34,431 nucleotides of DNA from Pseudomonadota bacterium (GCA_021805275.1 JAJZFQ010000287.1:1-34431), one strand, 5' to 3'; shown: positions 1 to 9,414, counted from the stretch's first letter. Numbers and translations are program-made. The notes: generated by a model from the letters alone, not told the origin.

Positions 1-521
1 TGGTGCTGCCCCAAGCCGTAGAACGCCTCTCCCGGAGTCGATTCGAACTGCTGACGGATCGCGAAGTATGGAACACCGTCGATCGTCACCGGTTTGAAGC
101 TGCTGCCGCCCGGCAGCTCGCGCGAGAGCACCTGACCGCGCGCGTTGCGAAAGATGACCTGACCATCGCCCAGGCGGACCTGCACGGTCAGATCCGCCGT
201 GCTGAGCGCCACGGTATTGTCGGTCTGACGCACCGTGAACGGCACGCCCGAGCCGACGGTACGAACCGCCATGAGACTCTTCGGCAGCGTCAGACTCGAA
301 CCCGGGAACGCCGTGACCCGGATGATCTGCGGCGCAAGCGCCTCGAGGCGCACCCGCCGTGCCGCGCCGGCGCGTGGCGTGACAATGACGCCGTCGGCAA
401 TCCGCTCGAGCGCCCCGGCGGCGCGCGCCGCGTCCGGCACCAGCACTGCGGTGAGCACGGCCCATCCGAGCAGGCCGCAGGTCAAGATGCGGCGCGGTGC
501 CGTGAAATCGCTCTGTGACAT
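1..521 (-). CDS. GH31 alpha-xylosidase, N-terminal part (cut by window edge)
   Basis: The first 173 residues of an exported glycoside hydrolase are visible; the gene runs off the left edge. A signal peptide covers about residues 10-35 (hydrophobic stretch ending in ARA-A). The following beta-sandwich segment ends in FESTPGEAFYGLGQH (about 158-172), the characteristic end of the GH31 N-terminal domain in alpha-xylosidases. The catalytic barrel is outside the window, so substrate is inferred: GH31 enzymes paired with GH35 usually remove xylose from xyloglucan oligosaccharides. The ATG at 521 has a good ribosome site (GAGGAA, 6 nt upstream) lying in the 16-nt gap after the GH35 gene, so the two are one operon. 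Confidence 0.85.
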   Translation of the reverse strand, partial: MSQSDFTAPRRILTCGLLGWAVLTAVLVPDAARAAGALERIADGVIVTPRAGAARRVRLEALAPQIIRVTAFPGSSLTLPKSLMAVRTVGSGVPFTVRQTDNTVALSTADLTVQVRLGDGQVIFRNARGQVLSRELPGGSSFKPVTIDGVPYFAIRQQFESTPGEAFYGLGQH

Positions 522-537
522 GAGTCGTTCCTCGAGA

Positions 538-2142
538 TCAGTAAGTCCCCAGGTGCACGTGCAGCACCTGCGGGATGGAGGTGAAGTTCAGGCCCCAATC
601 GGTCTGGTCTCCGTTCCAGATGCGCATGAAGCGCCACCGGCCGTCGGCATAGCGGCCCTGAACGACGCGGGCGTACTGCGCGTATTCGCCGGGGCGCGGA
701 TGCGCCAGAGAGAAGCCGACACGCACATGCACACCGGTCACCAGGAACTCATTCGGACCGAGCTGCGCAATGAGCGCACCGCCATCGGGCACCGCTCGGT
801 GCGTGCGCACCGTCGTGCCGAACATCGGCATGTCGTAGGTCACGTTGGCCTGCCAGCGTCCGAGCGCGAGAGTCTGCGCCCGCCCATCGTCCGGCTCCGC
901 CACCGCGTGCAGGCGGCCGGCGAAACTCAGCCGCGCGAGCAGCGATTGCATGGGCCGAAGCAGCTGGTATTCCAGTGCAAAGGGGGCGAGCGTCGCGGCG
1001 TCGACCACGTGCGCGCCGAGCGGATAATTGGTGTACCCGGTGAAATCGATGCCGAACGGGTCGAAGCCGATGGCCTGGTGCCCGAGGGCGGCAAAGAGGT
1101 AGCGGGCATAGACGGCAGCATTGCCGGTCTCGGCCACGAACAGGGCGTTGTCGGGACGGTGATACAGCTGCAGCACCCGCCGATAGCGCGCCGAGTCGGG
1201 CATGTAGATGTCCGGCCCGATCAGTCCGATGTCGGGCGCCGCAGCCTTCCACACCCCGAGCGCATCGTCGGTCGGCCCACCGCTCTCGTAGGTGACCGGC
1301 GGACCGGGATGCAGCGGATCGCGCAGCGCCGCATTGACGTACATCGGCAGAGGATCGATTGCCTGGCCGGCAGCGGCCACTTTCTCAACGAAGCGGGCGA
1401 TGTTCCAGGCGTGAAAAAACTCACCCGCCTTTGCTCCGAACAGCTCACGCCAGGTGCCCGGTCCGAGGTGCAACGCTCGTCTCAGCCGCACCGGCACGGG
1501 TCCATCGAACAGCCGATCGGCGCGCGCGGAGTAATCGCGCACGCAGCCGTAGGTGCCGGCCTCATTCTCGACCTGCACCATGATCACGGTATGCTGCGGG
1601 TCGATCGCCTTGACGTGGCGCATCAGGGCCACGAACGCGCGCCGGTCGGCCGCGAGCGTCGCGTGCGCGAGGGGCGAAAGCGAGGGCATCGGTCGGCCCT
1701 GGCGGTTGACGACCCGCGGGAATTGGCGGTTGTCGAGCTTCACCCAGTCCGGGGTGTACCCCGGCCCGCCGTTCTTCCAGGTTCCGAACCAGAGCAGAAT
1801 GGCATGCAGATGATGGCGGCGCGCGGCGCGCACGAACTGATCGAGAAACGAAAAGTCGAAGTGCCCCTCGCGCGGCTCGATCTGCTCCCAGGCGATGGGC
1901 ATGACGATGGTGTTGGCGTCAATCGCGCGCATCGCCGGCCAGACCTGCGGCAGCATTGCACCGTAATTGCTGGAGTTGTTGACCTGGGCGGCGAGCACCA
2001 GGTATGGCTTGCCGCCGACCTCGAGCTCATAGCGGCCGTGCGCCCGGATCAACCGCGGCGCCGGCTGGGCATGGACGCCCGTGGCGAGCAGCACCCCGAG
2101 GGCCAGCGCCCTCCGTGCAAGGATCCCCCACGCGTGTCTCAT
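538..2142 (-). CDS. GH35 beta-galactosidase-like exported enzyme
   Basis: 534-residue exported enzyme that should remove terminal beta-galactose. A signal peptide ends near residue 25 (GVHA-Q). The clan GH-A barrel carries the acid/base motif VQVENE (Glu194 by this start) and the nucleophile in VAETGN (Glu338). The C-terminal part looks like the beta-rich domain of the Cellvibrio Bgl35A type of GH35, an enzyme acting on xyloglucan galactose; that closeness is from memory and not aligned. I chose ATG 2142 because GGAGGGGAGG precedes it. A GTG at 2166 is in frame but would leave almost no leader downstream of the predicted promoter. The GH31 gene follows after 16 nt. Confidence 0.88.
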   Translation of the reverse strand: MRHAWGILARRALALGVLLATGVHAQPAPRLIRAHGRYELEVGGKPYLVLAAQVNNSSNYGAMLPQVWPAMRAIDANTIVMPIAWEQIEPREGHFDFSFLDQFVRAARRHHLHAILLWFGTWKNGGPGYTPDWVKLDNRQFPRVVNRQGRPMPSLSPLAHATLAADRRAFVALMRHVKAIDPQHTVIMVQVENEAGTYGCVRDYSARADRLFDGPVPVRLRRALHLGPGTWRELFGAKAGEFFHAWNIARFVEKVAAAGQAIDPLPMYVNAALRDPLHPGPPVTYESGGPTDDALGVWKAAAPDIGLIGPDIYMPDSARYRRVLQLYHRPDNALFVAETGNAAVYARYLFAALGHQAIGFDPFGIDFTGYTNYPLGAHVVDAATLAPFALEYQLLRPMQSLLARLSFAGRLHAVAEPDDGRAQTLALGRWQANVTYDMPMFGTTVRTHRAVPDGGALIAQLGPNEFLVTGVHVRVGFSLAHPRPGEYAQYARVVQGRYADGRWRFMRIWNGDQTDWGLNFTSIPQVLHVHLGTY

Positions 2143-2182
2143 CCGCCTCCCCTCCGACCGCCGCACTCATCGCCCGGCAGAC

Positions 2183-2212
2183 ATGGTACCGCTATCATGC
2201 TCGCCGGGCCAA
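2183..2212 (-). promoter_or_regulatory. Predicted promoter of the GH35-GH31 operon
   Basis: On the minus strand TTGGCC (2212-2207), an 18-nt spacer and TACCAT (2188-2183) form a plausible sigma-70 promoter. The -10 box is inside the operator, so a bound repressor would block polymerase. It predicts a leader of about 33 nt to ATG 2142. Read by eye. Confidence 0.45.
2184..2197. promoter_or_regulatory. LacI-type operator 1 (GH35-GH31)
   Basis: TGGTACCGCTATCA fits the locus consensus TGRTANCGNTAYCA at all 14 positions. It is in the 142-nt gap between the exported-protein gene and the GH35 gene, so GH35-GH31 has its own repressible promoter and is not just the tail of the receptor operon. Confidence 0.75.
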
Positions 2213-2284
2213 GGTACCCTCCCGCCCCGGATGCGCTCGGCACGCGGCTCCGCGGCTCGCGCCTCGCCCCTGCAGCGTCGGCAC

Positions 2285-2938
2285 TCATCGGGCGCGCCGC
2301 GCCTGAATGGTGAAGGTGTACCGCGCACCCGCAAACTCCACGTCGACGTGCACAAAGTGTGGTTCATGCCGGCCGAAGCGCACAGCACGCGTGACCACCT
2401 CGCCGCCGTGCACCTGGCCGGGTGCAATCCGCATCGGCTGCAGGATGGCCGCCTTGAGACTCGCACGCTGCCGCTGCAGCGCGCGCCGTTCCAAGCCGCT
2501 CAGCCGCCGACGCGAGGCGATCTGCGTGTCCTCGGTGTCTCCGCCGGCGAAATTCTGCAGATTCGGCTGTCCCGAGCGGTTATACGTCACCGTCGGCCCG
2601 CCCGATGAGGCGATCTCATACGAGTGCGTGTCGCCTGAGGCGCCGGCGCGGCCTCGGGTCTGAGCCAGGAGCGCAGCGAGGCTCATCAGCGGCACCGTCG
2701 TTCCGCGCGCAGTGGTGATCCGAATGTCATCCGGGCCGAACGCCTGCACGTGATGCGTGCGATTCAATGCGACGATTTTCATGATCAGTTCGCCGCCGCG
2801 GCGCAACGGCTCCGGCAGGATGACCACCTCTGCGCGGGCATTGCTTGCGGTGAGCGGCGCACTGGACGCGCGCGCGCTCCGCAGCCCCAGCGTCCCAAGA
2901 ATCGCGGCGGCAAGCGAAATCGCGAAGATGTCTTTCAT
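2285..2938 (-). CDS. Exported protein of unknown function, last gene of receptor-halogenase operon
   Basis: 217-residue protein I do not recognise. A signal peptide is clear (hydrophobic residues 4-20, likely cut after ARA-S near residue 25). The mature part starts with a strand-rich, Ig-like stretch (about 30-75), then a Gly/Ser/Asn-rich middle, an Arg-rich helix (about 140-165), and a second strand-rich end. No catalytic motif, lipobox or transmembrane segment is visible, so it should be periplasmic or secreted. The gene begins just after the halogenase stop at 2954. ATG 2938 is preferred because GGAG sits 6 nt upstream; ATG 2950 is the alternative. Its position suggests a partner of the receptor or the halogenases, which is only inference. 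Confidence 0.7.
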   Translation of the reverse strand: MKDIFAISLAAAILGTLGLRSARASSAPLTASNARAEVVILPEPLRRGGELIMKIVALNRTHHVQAFGPDDIRITTARGTTVPLMSLAALLAQTRGRAGASGDTHSYEIASSGGPTVTYNRSGQPNLQNFAGGDTEDTQIASRRRLSGLERRALQRQRASLKAAILQPMRIAPGQVHGGEVVTRAVRFGRHEPHFVHVDVEFAGARYTFTIQARRAR

Positions 2939-2953
2939 GACGGTCTCCATGCA

Positions 2954-4507
2954 TCAGGGATCCTCTGCCGAGCGTTCGACTTCGTGCGGCGCGGAGCAGT
3001 ATCGTGTGATGAACGCCTCGTGAGTCGGCATCGCCTCGGCGGCCTGCTGAATGCTGCGGTGCGCGAGCGCGAGGCGCTGCCTGAGCGAATCGTCCGCGCC
3101 CACTGCGGCTACAGGATCGGCACGCTGCGGAACGATTCCCTGGCCGAGCAGCACGGCGATCCAGCTCGTCTCGAGGAATAATTCGTGGCCGAGCGGAATC
3201 AGTCGGCCGTGGGCCCGGAAATGCGCGATCTTCTCGGCGAGCAGTTCCGGGATCGACATGTCGCGGCAGTAGCGCCACAGCGCGCTGTCACGCCGCTGCC
3301 CGGCTTTGTAATGCAGGATGATGAAGTCGCGAATCCGCTCGAATTCCAGCCGCGACTGCCGGTTGAACTCCTCACGCAAGCGTGGCTCAAAATCCCGATC
3401 CGGTAGATAGCGCAGCAGCCGCGTGAGCGCCGTCTGGACGAGGTGGATGCTGGTCGACTCCAGCGGTTCGAGAAATCCGCCTGCCAGCCCCAGCGCAACG
3501 CAGTTCTTCGCCCAGGCGAGACGGCGCATGCCGGTGCTGAAGCGGATCGTGCGCGGCTCGGCGAGCGCTTCGCCTTCGAGGCTGCCGAGCAACGCCTCGG
3601 CAGCCTGATCCGGGCCCAGATGCTCGCTGCAATAGACGTATCCGTTGCCGACCCGATGCTGCAGCGGGATACGCCATTGCCAACCCGCCTCGCGTGCAGT
3701 CGCGCGCGTGTACGGGGTCAGCGGGCCGGTACCCCGGCACTGTACGGTCACCGCCCGGTCACACGGCAGCCACGCACTCCAGTCTTCATAGCCGGAATGC
3801 AACGCCTGCTCGATCAGCAGCGCGCGAAACCCGGTACAGTCGATGAACAGGTCCCCCTCGAGTCGCTCACCGCCCTCGAGCCGCAGCGCCTCGATGAACC
3901 CATCCGCGGCTCGCAACTCGACTTCGAGCACCCTGCGATCGTGCCGGATCACGCCGTGTTGCTCGGCGTAGCGGCGCAGAAACCGTGCGTACCGCACCGC
4001 ATCGAAGTGATAGGCATAGGTGAACCGCGAAGCGACCGAACGCGGATCCTGGCTCGGCCGACTGAAACGCCCGAGCCGAGCCGCGCGTGCCGCGAGCGAG
4101 AACTCCTCGAGGGGCGGTGCGCCCCCGAGCGCGTTCAGCCGCAACCAGTAATGATGAAACTCGGTGATCTCAGGCGCTGCACCGTAGAAGCCGAACGGAT
4201 GGAAATACCGGTGGCCCGGTCGCATCCAATCGACGAACTCGATGCCGAGCTTGAAGGTCCCCCCGACGCTGCGCACGAACTCGTTCTCCTCGAGCCCCAG
4301 CAGCCGGTTGAACGCGTGCAGCGGCGGAATCGTCGCCTCACCAACACCAACCGTGGCGATGTGCGAGGATTCGATCAGCTCGATGCGGCAGAACTGTGTG
4401 CCCAACACCCGCGAGAGCGCTGCGGCCGCCATCCAGCCGGCCGTGCCGCCACCGACGATGACGATGCTGCGCAGGCGCCGTTCAGAAGACCACTGGGATG
4501 TCGTCAC
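2954..4507 (-). CDS. Flavin-dependent tryptophan halogenase family protein (copy 1)
   Basis: 517-residue FAD-dependent halogenase-family protein. These enzymes use FADH2, O2 and halide to make HOX, which a lysine directs to an aromatic carbon. Visible are the FAD motif GGGTAG (19-24), GVGEATIP (54-61), the lysine equivalent to the catalytic one (Lys86 in [10 protein letters not shown]), the family motif WQWRIP (276-281) and FLEPLES near the flavin. No signal peptide is seen, so it is probably cytoplasmic. An open frame extends to 4897 but lies in copy 2; I chose GTG 4507, which lies 17 nt past the end of copy 2 and follows CAGGGG. It is a clear paralogue of copy 2 (shared SW..LG.G.VPQR and MPTH.AFI blocks). 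Substrate unknown; no flavin reductase gene is nearby. Confidence 0.88.
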   Translation of the reverse strand: MTTSQWSSERRLRSIVIVGGGTAGWMAAAALSRVLGTQFCRIELIESSHIATVGVGEATIPPLHAFNRLLGLEENEFVRSVGGTFKLGIEFVDWMRPGHRYFHPFGFYGAAPEITEFHHYWLRLNALGGAPPLEEFSLAARAARLGRFSRPSQDPRSVASRFTYAYHFDAVRYARFLRRYAEQHGVIRHDRRVLEVELRAADGFIEALRLEGGERLEGDLFIDCTGFRALLIEQALHSGYEDWSAWLPCDRAVTVQCRGTGPLTPYTRATAREAGWQWRIPLQHRVGNGYVYCSEHLGPDQAAEALLGSLEGEALAEPRTIRFSTGMRRLAWAKNCVALGLAGGFLEPLESTSIHLVQTALTRLLRYLPDRDFEPRLREEFNRQSRLEFERIRDFIILHYKAGQRRDSALWRYCRDMSIPELLAEKIAHFRAHGRLIPLGHELFLETSWIAVLLGQGIVPQRADPVAAVGADDSLRQRLALAHRSIQQAAEAMPTHEAFITRYCSAPHEVERSAEDP

Positions 4508-4523
4508 GCCCCTGTCCTGCCCG

Positions 4524-6032
4524 TCACGCCGGGCGCGAGAGCGCGCTGCGGCGCTCGATGAATGCTTGATGCGTCGGCATCGTGCGGGCCACCCGTTCGA
4601 TGCGCTCGCGTCGCTGCTGCATCGCCCGCCGCAGCTCGGCGGCATCGAGCCCCTCGATCTGCGGATCGTAGCGCTGCGGCACGCACCCCATGCCGAGAAA
4701 GATCGACACCCAGCTCGATTCGCGATAGGACTCCTCGCTGTACAGCGGCACTTTCGCGCACGCGCGCCACACGTCGATCTTGTGGCGCAGCGTCTCCGGC
4801 AGCGGCATGTCGCGACAGTATCGCCAGAACTCCGTGTCCTCGCGCGTGCTGAGGCAGTAATGCAGGATGAGGAAATCGCGGATGCGCTCGTACTCATTGC
4901 GCGTCAGGCGGTTGTATTCGGCTGCCACAGCCGGATCGAAGCGACGATCCGGCAGGAACTCAATCAGGCGTGCCGCGGCATTCTGGATGAGCTGGATACC
5001 GCTCGACTCGAGCGGCTCGAGAAAGCCCGCCGCAAGACCGATCGCGATGCAGTTGCCCACCCACGCGTTGCGCCGCAGGCCAGCGGTAAATCGCAGCTGG
5101 CGCAGCTCATCGAGCGCAGGCCTCTCGAGGCTGCCGGCCAGTTGCTCGGCCGCATGCTCGTCGCTGAGGAAGCGGCTCGAGTAGACGTAACCGTTGCCAA
5201 GCCGCTGCTGCAGAGGGATGCGCCACATCCACCCCGCCGCCTGTGCCATCGCTACGGTGTACGGTGTCGGTTCCACCTCGCGCTCGCACGGCACCACGAC
5301 CGCTCGGTCGCAGGGCAGCCACTGCGACCAGGACTCGTAGCCGACCTGCAGGGCCTCTGCGATGAGGCGCGCGCGAAAGCCCGACGCATCGATGAACAGG
5401 TCCGCATCGATTTGCCGGCCATCCGCCAAGGTCAGGCCGGCGATGAATCCGTCGTGCGGCCGCAGCCGCACATCGGCCACCAGACCCTCGGTGCGCCGCA
5501 CGCCGTTGCGCTCCGCGACCGCGCGCAGACACCGGACATACCCGCTCGCCTCGAGATGGTAGGCGTACCGATAGGCCGCAGCCGGCGAGCCCGCCTCGCT
5601 CGCGGGCGGGGCGAACCGGCCGAGCCTACCGGCAACGTACGGGAAGGAATACGCCCCCAGCGGCGTCGGATCGCCGAGCGCGCGCAACCGCAACCAGTGA
5701 TGATGCGGTGCGATGCCATCGATGTCGGCGCCAAAGTCCCCGAAGAAATGGAAGTGACGCCCGCCCGCCGCACACCAGTCACGAAATTCGATACCGAGCT
5801 TGAACGTCGCTGAACTCTGTCGCAGCAGCTCGCCCTCCTCGATCCCGAGCAGACCGTTCAGCGCGCGGATGATCGGTACGGTGGCCTCGCCGACGCCGAT
5901 GGTACCCAAGTCCTCGGACTCCACCAGCTCGATCGCGACGCGGCCGCGCAGAAACCGCGCCAGCACCGCCGCGCTGATCCACCCCGCGGTACCGCCGCCG
6001 ACAATGACGATTTTCTCAAGCGGTCCGGCCAT
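4524..6032 (-). CDS. Flavin-dependent tryptophan halogenase family protein (copy 2)
   Basis: 502-residue FAD-dependent halogenase-family protein directly upstream of its paralogue. It has GGGTAG (12-17), GVGEATVP (46-53), the presumed catalytic lysine (Lys78 in [10 protein letters not shown]), WMWRIP (268-273), FLEPLES, and the C-terminal MPTHQAFIE block. ATG 6032 follows an AGGGGGG stretch; the longer open frame to 6191 has no reason to be used. It lies 82 nt after the receptor gene, separated by a strong hairpin. Family biochemistry predicts halogenation of an indole or other electron-rich aromatic ring. Neighbours suggest a role connected with the receptor or its cargo, not a diffusible antibiotic. 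Confidence 0.88.
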   Translation of the reverse strand: MAGPLEKIVIVGGGTAGWISAAVLARFLRGRVAIELVESEDLGTIGVGEATVPIIRALNGLLGIEEGELLRQSSATFKLGIEFRDWCAAGGRHFHFFGDFGADIDGIAPHHHWLRLRALGDPTPLGAYSFPYVAGRLGRFAPPASEAGSPAAAYRYAYHLEASGYVRCLRAVAERNGVRRTEGLVADVRLRPHDGFIAGLTLADGRQIDADLFIDASGFRARLIAEALQVGYESWSQWLPCDRAVVVPCEREVEPTPYTVAMAQAAGWMWRIPLQQRLGNGYVYSSRFLSDEHAAEQLAGSLERPALDELRQLRFTAGLRRNAWVGNCIAIGLAAGFLEPLESSGIQLIQNAAARLIEFLPDRRFDPAVAAEYNRLTRNEYERIRDFLILHYCLSTREDTEFWRYCRDMPLPETLRHKIDVWRACAKVPLYSEESYRESSWVSIFLGMGCVPQRYDPQIEGLDAAELRRAMQQRRERIERVARTMPTHQAFIERRSALSRPA

Positions 6033-6066
6033 TGAGCGCCCGCCCCCCTTATGCACACCGCGAACA

Positions 6067-6102
6067 GCGGCGCCCGGCGAGTCTAGCCCAGCCGGGCGCC
6101 GC
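6067..6102. repeat. Strong hairpin between receptor and halogenase genes
   Basis: Perfect 12-bp GC-only arms (6067-6078 and 6091-6102) with a 12-nt loop lie between the receptor stop at 6115 and the copy 2 start at 6032. No U-run follows, so it is not a classical terminator. It could stop part of the transcripts or protect the receptor mRNA 3' end, giving much receptor and little halogenase. Function is inference. Confidence 0.7.
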
Positions 6103-6114
6103 GCACGGCGCACC

Positions 6115-9100
6115 TCAGAACTGCATACGCACCGCAAGGGCCACGGTCCGGTCCGTGGTCGTCCAGCTGTAGATCGGCGCGAACGTGGCACCGCCGACGT
6201 CGATCTTGGTGCGCGACTGCAGGATGTTCGTCGCTTGCAGTCCGACCTTCAGGTAGCGGTTGACGTCGTAGAACACCTCGCCGTCGAGCTGACCGTAATT
6301 CTCCATCCAGGCCGGCTCGTTGAGGTTGGCCGCCGAGGTCGTCAGCAGGTAGCGCTCGCGCCAGTTCCAGGCCAGTCGCCCCTCGACGTGGTGATTCTGA
6401 TACATCACCGCCGCGTTGTAACTCCAGCGCGACATGCCCTCGAGCGGCAGGTTCTGATCCTGCGCCCCGCCGCCGCGGCAGGAGTTCTGGTTCACGCCCG
6501 CACTCGCCGTCACCGTACTGCCCACCTCGCAGTTGTTGAACACGTTGATCGCGGCGTTCGAGCCTCCGGCGCTGTCGACGAAGGTGAGATTCCCGGTGAA
6601 CCCCAGGCCCTGCAGGTACCACGGCAGGAAGTGGTAGAACTGCTGATACGCCAGCTCGAACCCTTTGACCGAGCCACGCTTGCCGTTCATGTTCTCCATG
6701 ACCTGGAAGGTCTGGGTCACGCCGTTGCGTGTAAACGTCTCGTTGTTCACGCCGGTAAAGATGTAATTACTGATGTCCTTGTAGAAGATGTCGAACGTGA
6801 TGTCGCCCGCCGGCGCGAAATACCACTCGAGACTCGAATCGAGGTTGATCGCCTCGATGGGCTTCAGTTCGGGATTGCCCGCCGTCCCGCTGGTGGCATT
6901 GACCAAAGCCGGCAGCGGCGTACTGCCCTGGAATCCGTAGCCGATGGTCTTGTAGGGCAGCATCTGGTCGAACGACGGGCGGGTCATCCCTTCGCTCGCC
7001 GCGATGCGCCACTGCAGATCGTGAGTCAGCAGGAAGCGCACGTTGAAGCTGGGCAGCACGTTGGTGTACGTGTTCGCCGGGAATGTGTACGGCGTGGCTC
7101 CGCCGTTGCCGGTGAATTGGATCGCGCTGGAGATGTACTGGCACTGCGTCGCGCTGTAGCCGCCCGAGAGGCAACTCGCCACCGAACCGGCTTTGATCGG
7201 AGCGATTTCGAGCACGCCGGTCGCCGGGGAGTCGACCGTGCGCACCACGCGCACACCGAAGTTGCCATCCATCGGGCCAACTGGCGTGTGGTGGTGGAAG
7301 TCCAGTTCGACGTACCCCGCATAGGTATGCTGCGCCTGGTCATTCACACCGTTGGCGGCGTTATCGGCGCTGAGCGGACTGTAATTGTTCCAATTGGTGG
7401 TCTCCGGCGTCCAACCCCAGCCCGCGCCGCTCGCCTGCTCGACTGACTGCAGCACGGAGTTGTAGGCGTACTGGGTGCCGTTGCGCACCAGTTGGTAGGA
7501 GGGAAAGATGCCTCCGCCCGGATACGGGACGCTGCCGCCCATGAAGTTGCTGAAGCTCTCGTACTGGGTGGCCCAGCTCGGGGAAGCCGTGATCGGCACG
7601 GGCTTGCCGCCGAACTGGTAATCCCACGACAGCAACGACCAGTTCCAGTTGCCCTCACGAGTGATCGCGTGACGATCCTCGACCCGCGCACCGAAACGGA
7701 AGTCATCGAGCCAAGGGTTGTGCTCGAACTTGACGGTGCCGTCGAGGCGCTCCGCCCACTGGTGCGCGTCATTGTTCTCGATGTGATCCATCGCGCAGCA
7801 CCACCAGTAATCGGCCGGGTTGTTCATCTCGTACGGAGTCTGGCTGAGCTGCATCGTCGGGGAGTTGGCGGCGGTGTTGAACGTGAGCCACTGACCGCCG
7901 GTGGCGCCGCCCAGCGGCGCTCCGCTCGGCAGCGTGCCGACCTGCGTGTAGGCCGTCATGCTGACCATGTCGGCATGCGACTGCACGTACTGCACATCGC
8001 CGCGCAGAGAGAAATCCGCAGTCGGCCGCCAGCGCAGATCGGTGGTGAACATCTGCGTCGAGTGATGGTCCTTCTCGTAGCGGGTATCGAGCTGTGGGGT
8101 GAACCACACCTTGCCGGCGGTCACCACGCCCGCGGGCGTAACGCTGGTGTAGCTCGCGGTCGGGCAGTATCCGGAACAGCCGGCGGCCGGGGTCGGCCCC
8201 GGTGCGCCGAGATACTCCCCGTAGCTGCCCTCGGCATGCTCGAGGTCGGTCGGGTTGTCCTTCGTCTGAAAGGCGTGCGCGGTGAACAACCAGGTATTAT
8301 TGGGCGACTCCCACTGGAAGACGCCATCGAGCGCCTGGCGGTTCTGCTTCCAGTCAAGACGCCGCCAGCCCATCGAGTTCGGCACGTACACCGTCGAGCC
8401 GGCCGGCAGGCCGGCTTCGGCGACCGGCAGCGTCTGTGCGACGTAGTCGCCAAGCTGGATGCTGTCGGTGCGATTACCCTCTTGCGCATAGGTGCCCGAG
8501 AGCAGCACGCCCATTTTACCGATGCCGGTGTGCCAGTAGTTACTCCACAGGGCATTCACGGTCGGGAAGCCCTGCTTGATCATGTCCCCGTACTGGTAGT
8601 TCGCCGAGAAGGCCGTCAGGTTGTGGCGGCTCGTCAGCGGTTTGCGGGTGACCATGTCGACGACGCCGCCAATTCCCCCCTCGATCTGGTCGGCGGTCGG
8701 GCTCTTGTAGACCTTGATCGCGGAAAGCAGGTCCGGGGAGATGTCCTCGAAGCTGATCTGACGGCCATCGTTGGCCGAGAAGATCTCCTCGCCGTCGAGT
8801 TCGCTCTTGACCCAGGAGAGGCCACGAATGAACACATTGCCGCCGGAGTCGGTAATGCGCGCCGGATCGCGATTGTTATCCGTACGCTCGATCATCACAC
8901 CGGGAATGCGCTCGAGCGCCTCCGCGACGCTGCTGTCGGGCAGCGCGCCGATATCCTCGGCCGTGACCGCATCGACGATCTGCGGCGCATTGCGCTTGAT
9001 CGCCTCGGAGGAAATCATCATCTGGCGCAGACCGCTCACCACCACTTCGTGCAGCAGCGCCGGCGGTGATTTCGGTGCCGGCGAGGTGCCGCTCGCCGGG

Positions 9101-9267
9101 GCCGTCGCCGGCTGAGCCGACTCCGCAGGGCGGCTCTGTGCCTGCGCGGTCTGGGACATCGCCAGCACCAGCGCCAGCGCGGTTGCGGCGGCCGGGACTC
9201 GAAGCGGCACCGAGGACAGATCCACGGCGCGGACATGGCTGCGGCGACGATGCAAAGGAATAGCCAC
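6115..9267 (-). CDS. TonB-dependent outer-membrane receptor (Xanthomonas/Caulobacter type)
   Basis: 1050-residue outer-membrane receptor. Order: signal peptide (hydrophobic 25-40, likely cut after AQA near 43), an Ala/Pro-rich linker, a TonB-box-like HEVVVSG (73-79), a plug (about 95-205; VDAVTAEDIGALPDSSVAEAL), then a large beta-barrel ending in aromatic Phe (VRMQF). The plug sequence and size fit the group common in oligosaccharide uptake in Xanthomonas and Caulobacter. The likely cargo is a xylan-derived oligosaccharide, inferred from the operators and neighbours. The start is GTG 9267 after GAGGGGGG; an ATG in between is out of frame. Two halogenase genes and an exported protein follow. 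Confidence 0.92.
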   Translation of the reverse strand: MAIPLHRRRSHVRAVDLSSVPLRVPAAATALALVLAMSQTAQAQSRPAESAQPATAPASGTSPAPKSPPALLHEVVVSGLRQMMISSEAIKRNAPQIVDAVTAEDIGALPDSSVAEALERIPGVMIERTDNNRDPARITDSGGNVFIRGLSWVKSELDGEEIFSANDGRQISFEDISPDLLSAIKVYKSPTADQIEGGIGGVVDMVTRKPLTSRHNLTAFSANYQYGDMIKQGFPTVNALWSNYWHTGIGKMGVLLSGTYAQEGNRTDSIQLGDYVAQTLPVAEAGLPAGSTVYVPNSMGWRRLDWKQNRQALDGVFQWESPNNTWLFTAHAFQTKDNPTDLEHAEGSYGEYLGAPGPTPAAGCSGYCPTASYTSVTPAGVVTAGKVWFTPQLDTRYEKDHHSTQMFTTDLRWRPTADFSLRGDVQYVQSHADMVSMTAYTQVGTLPSGAPLGGATGGQWLTFNTAANSPTMQLSQTPYEMNNPADYWWCCAMDHIENNDAHQWAERLDGTVKFEHNPWLDDFRFGARVEDRHAITREGNWNWSLLSWDYQFGGKPVPITASPSWATQYESFSNFMGGSVPYPGGGIFPSYQLVRNGTQYAYNSVLQSVEQASGAGWGWTPETTNWNNYSPLSADNAANGVNDQAQHTYAGYVELDFHHHTPVGPMDGNFGVRVVRTVDSPATGVLEIAPIKAGSVASCLSGGYSATQCQYISSAIQFTGNGGATPYTFPANTYTNVLPSFNVRFLLTHDLQWRIAASEGMTRPSFDQMLPYKTIGYGFQGSTPLPALVNATSGTAGNPELKPIEAINLDSSLEWYFAPAGDITFDIFYKDISNYIFTGVNNETFTRNGVTQTFQVMENMNGKRGSVKGFELAYQQFYHFLPWYLQGLGFTGNLTFVDSAGGSNAAINVFNNCEVGSTVTASAGVNQNSCRGGGAQDQNLPLEGMSRWSYNAAVMYQNHHVEGRLAWNWRERYLLTTSAANLNEPAWMENYGQLDGEVFYDVNRYLKVGLQATNILQSRTKIDVGGATFAPIYSWTTTDRTVALAVRMQF

Positions 9268-9400
9268 GGTTCATTACCCCCCTCAAGAATTCGAATGTCG
9301 GTGGCGGTTCGGACCGCCCGTTGGACCAGCGCAACACTCCCCGCTGCACCTGTGCACCAGCCGCCAAAATCCCCAGGAAACCGGTGTGGCCTGAGCAAGA

Positions 9401-9414
9401 CGATAGCGCTGTCA
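9401..9414. promoter_or_regulatory. LacI-type operator 2a (receptor promoter, tandem pair)
   Basis: CGATAGCGCTGTCA matches the locus consensus at 12 of 14 positions. It directly abuts operator 2b, giving the only tandem pair in the window. The minus-strand TATCGT at 9405-9400 could be the receptor -10, with TTGGTA at 9429-9424 as -35 and an 18-nt spacer. Confidence 0.6.

Noticed and set aside
235..2313. Plus-strand open frame of 692 codons over the GH35 gene
   Set aside because: Shadow of a real gene in GC-rich DNA: Arg/His-rich, no domain, while the other strand encodes a clear GH35 enzyme. The same applies to the other long antisense frames over the halogenase, receptor, transporter, GH3, xylB and esterase genes.
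4508..4897. Extended N-terminus of halogenase copy 1 up to 4897
   Set aside because: The extra 130 codons are antisense-like filler overlapping copy 2 on the same strand; GTG 4507 gives a normal N-terminus close to the FAD motif.
2285..9267. Halogenated natural-product biosynthetic cluster
   Set aside because: No NRPS, PKS, tryptophan oxidase, flavin reductase or resistance genes are present; all other neighbours are carbohydrate genes.
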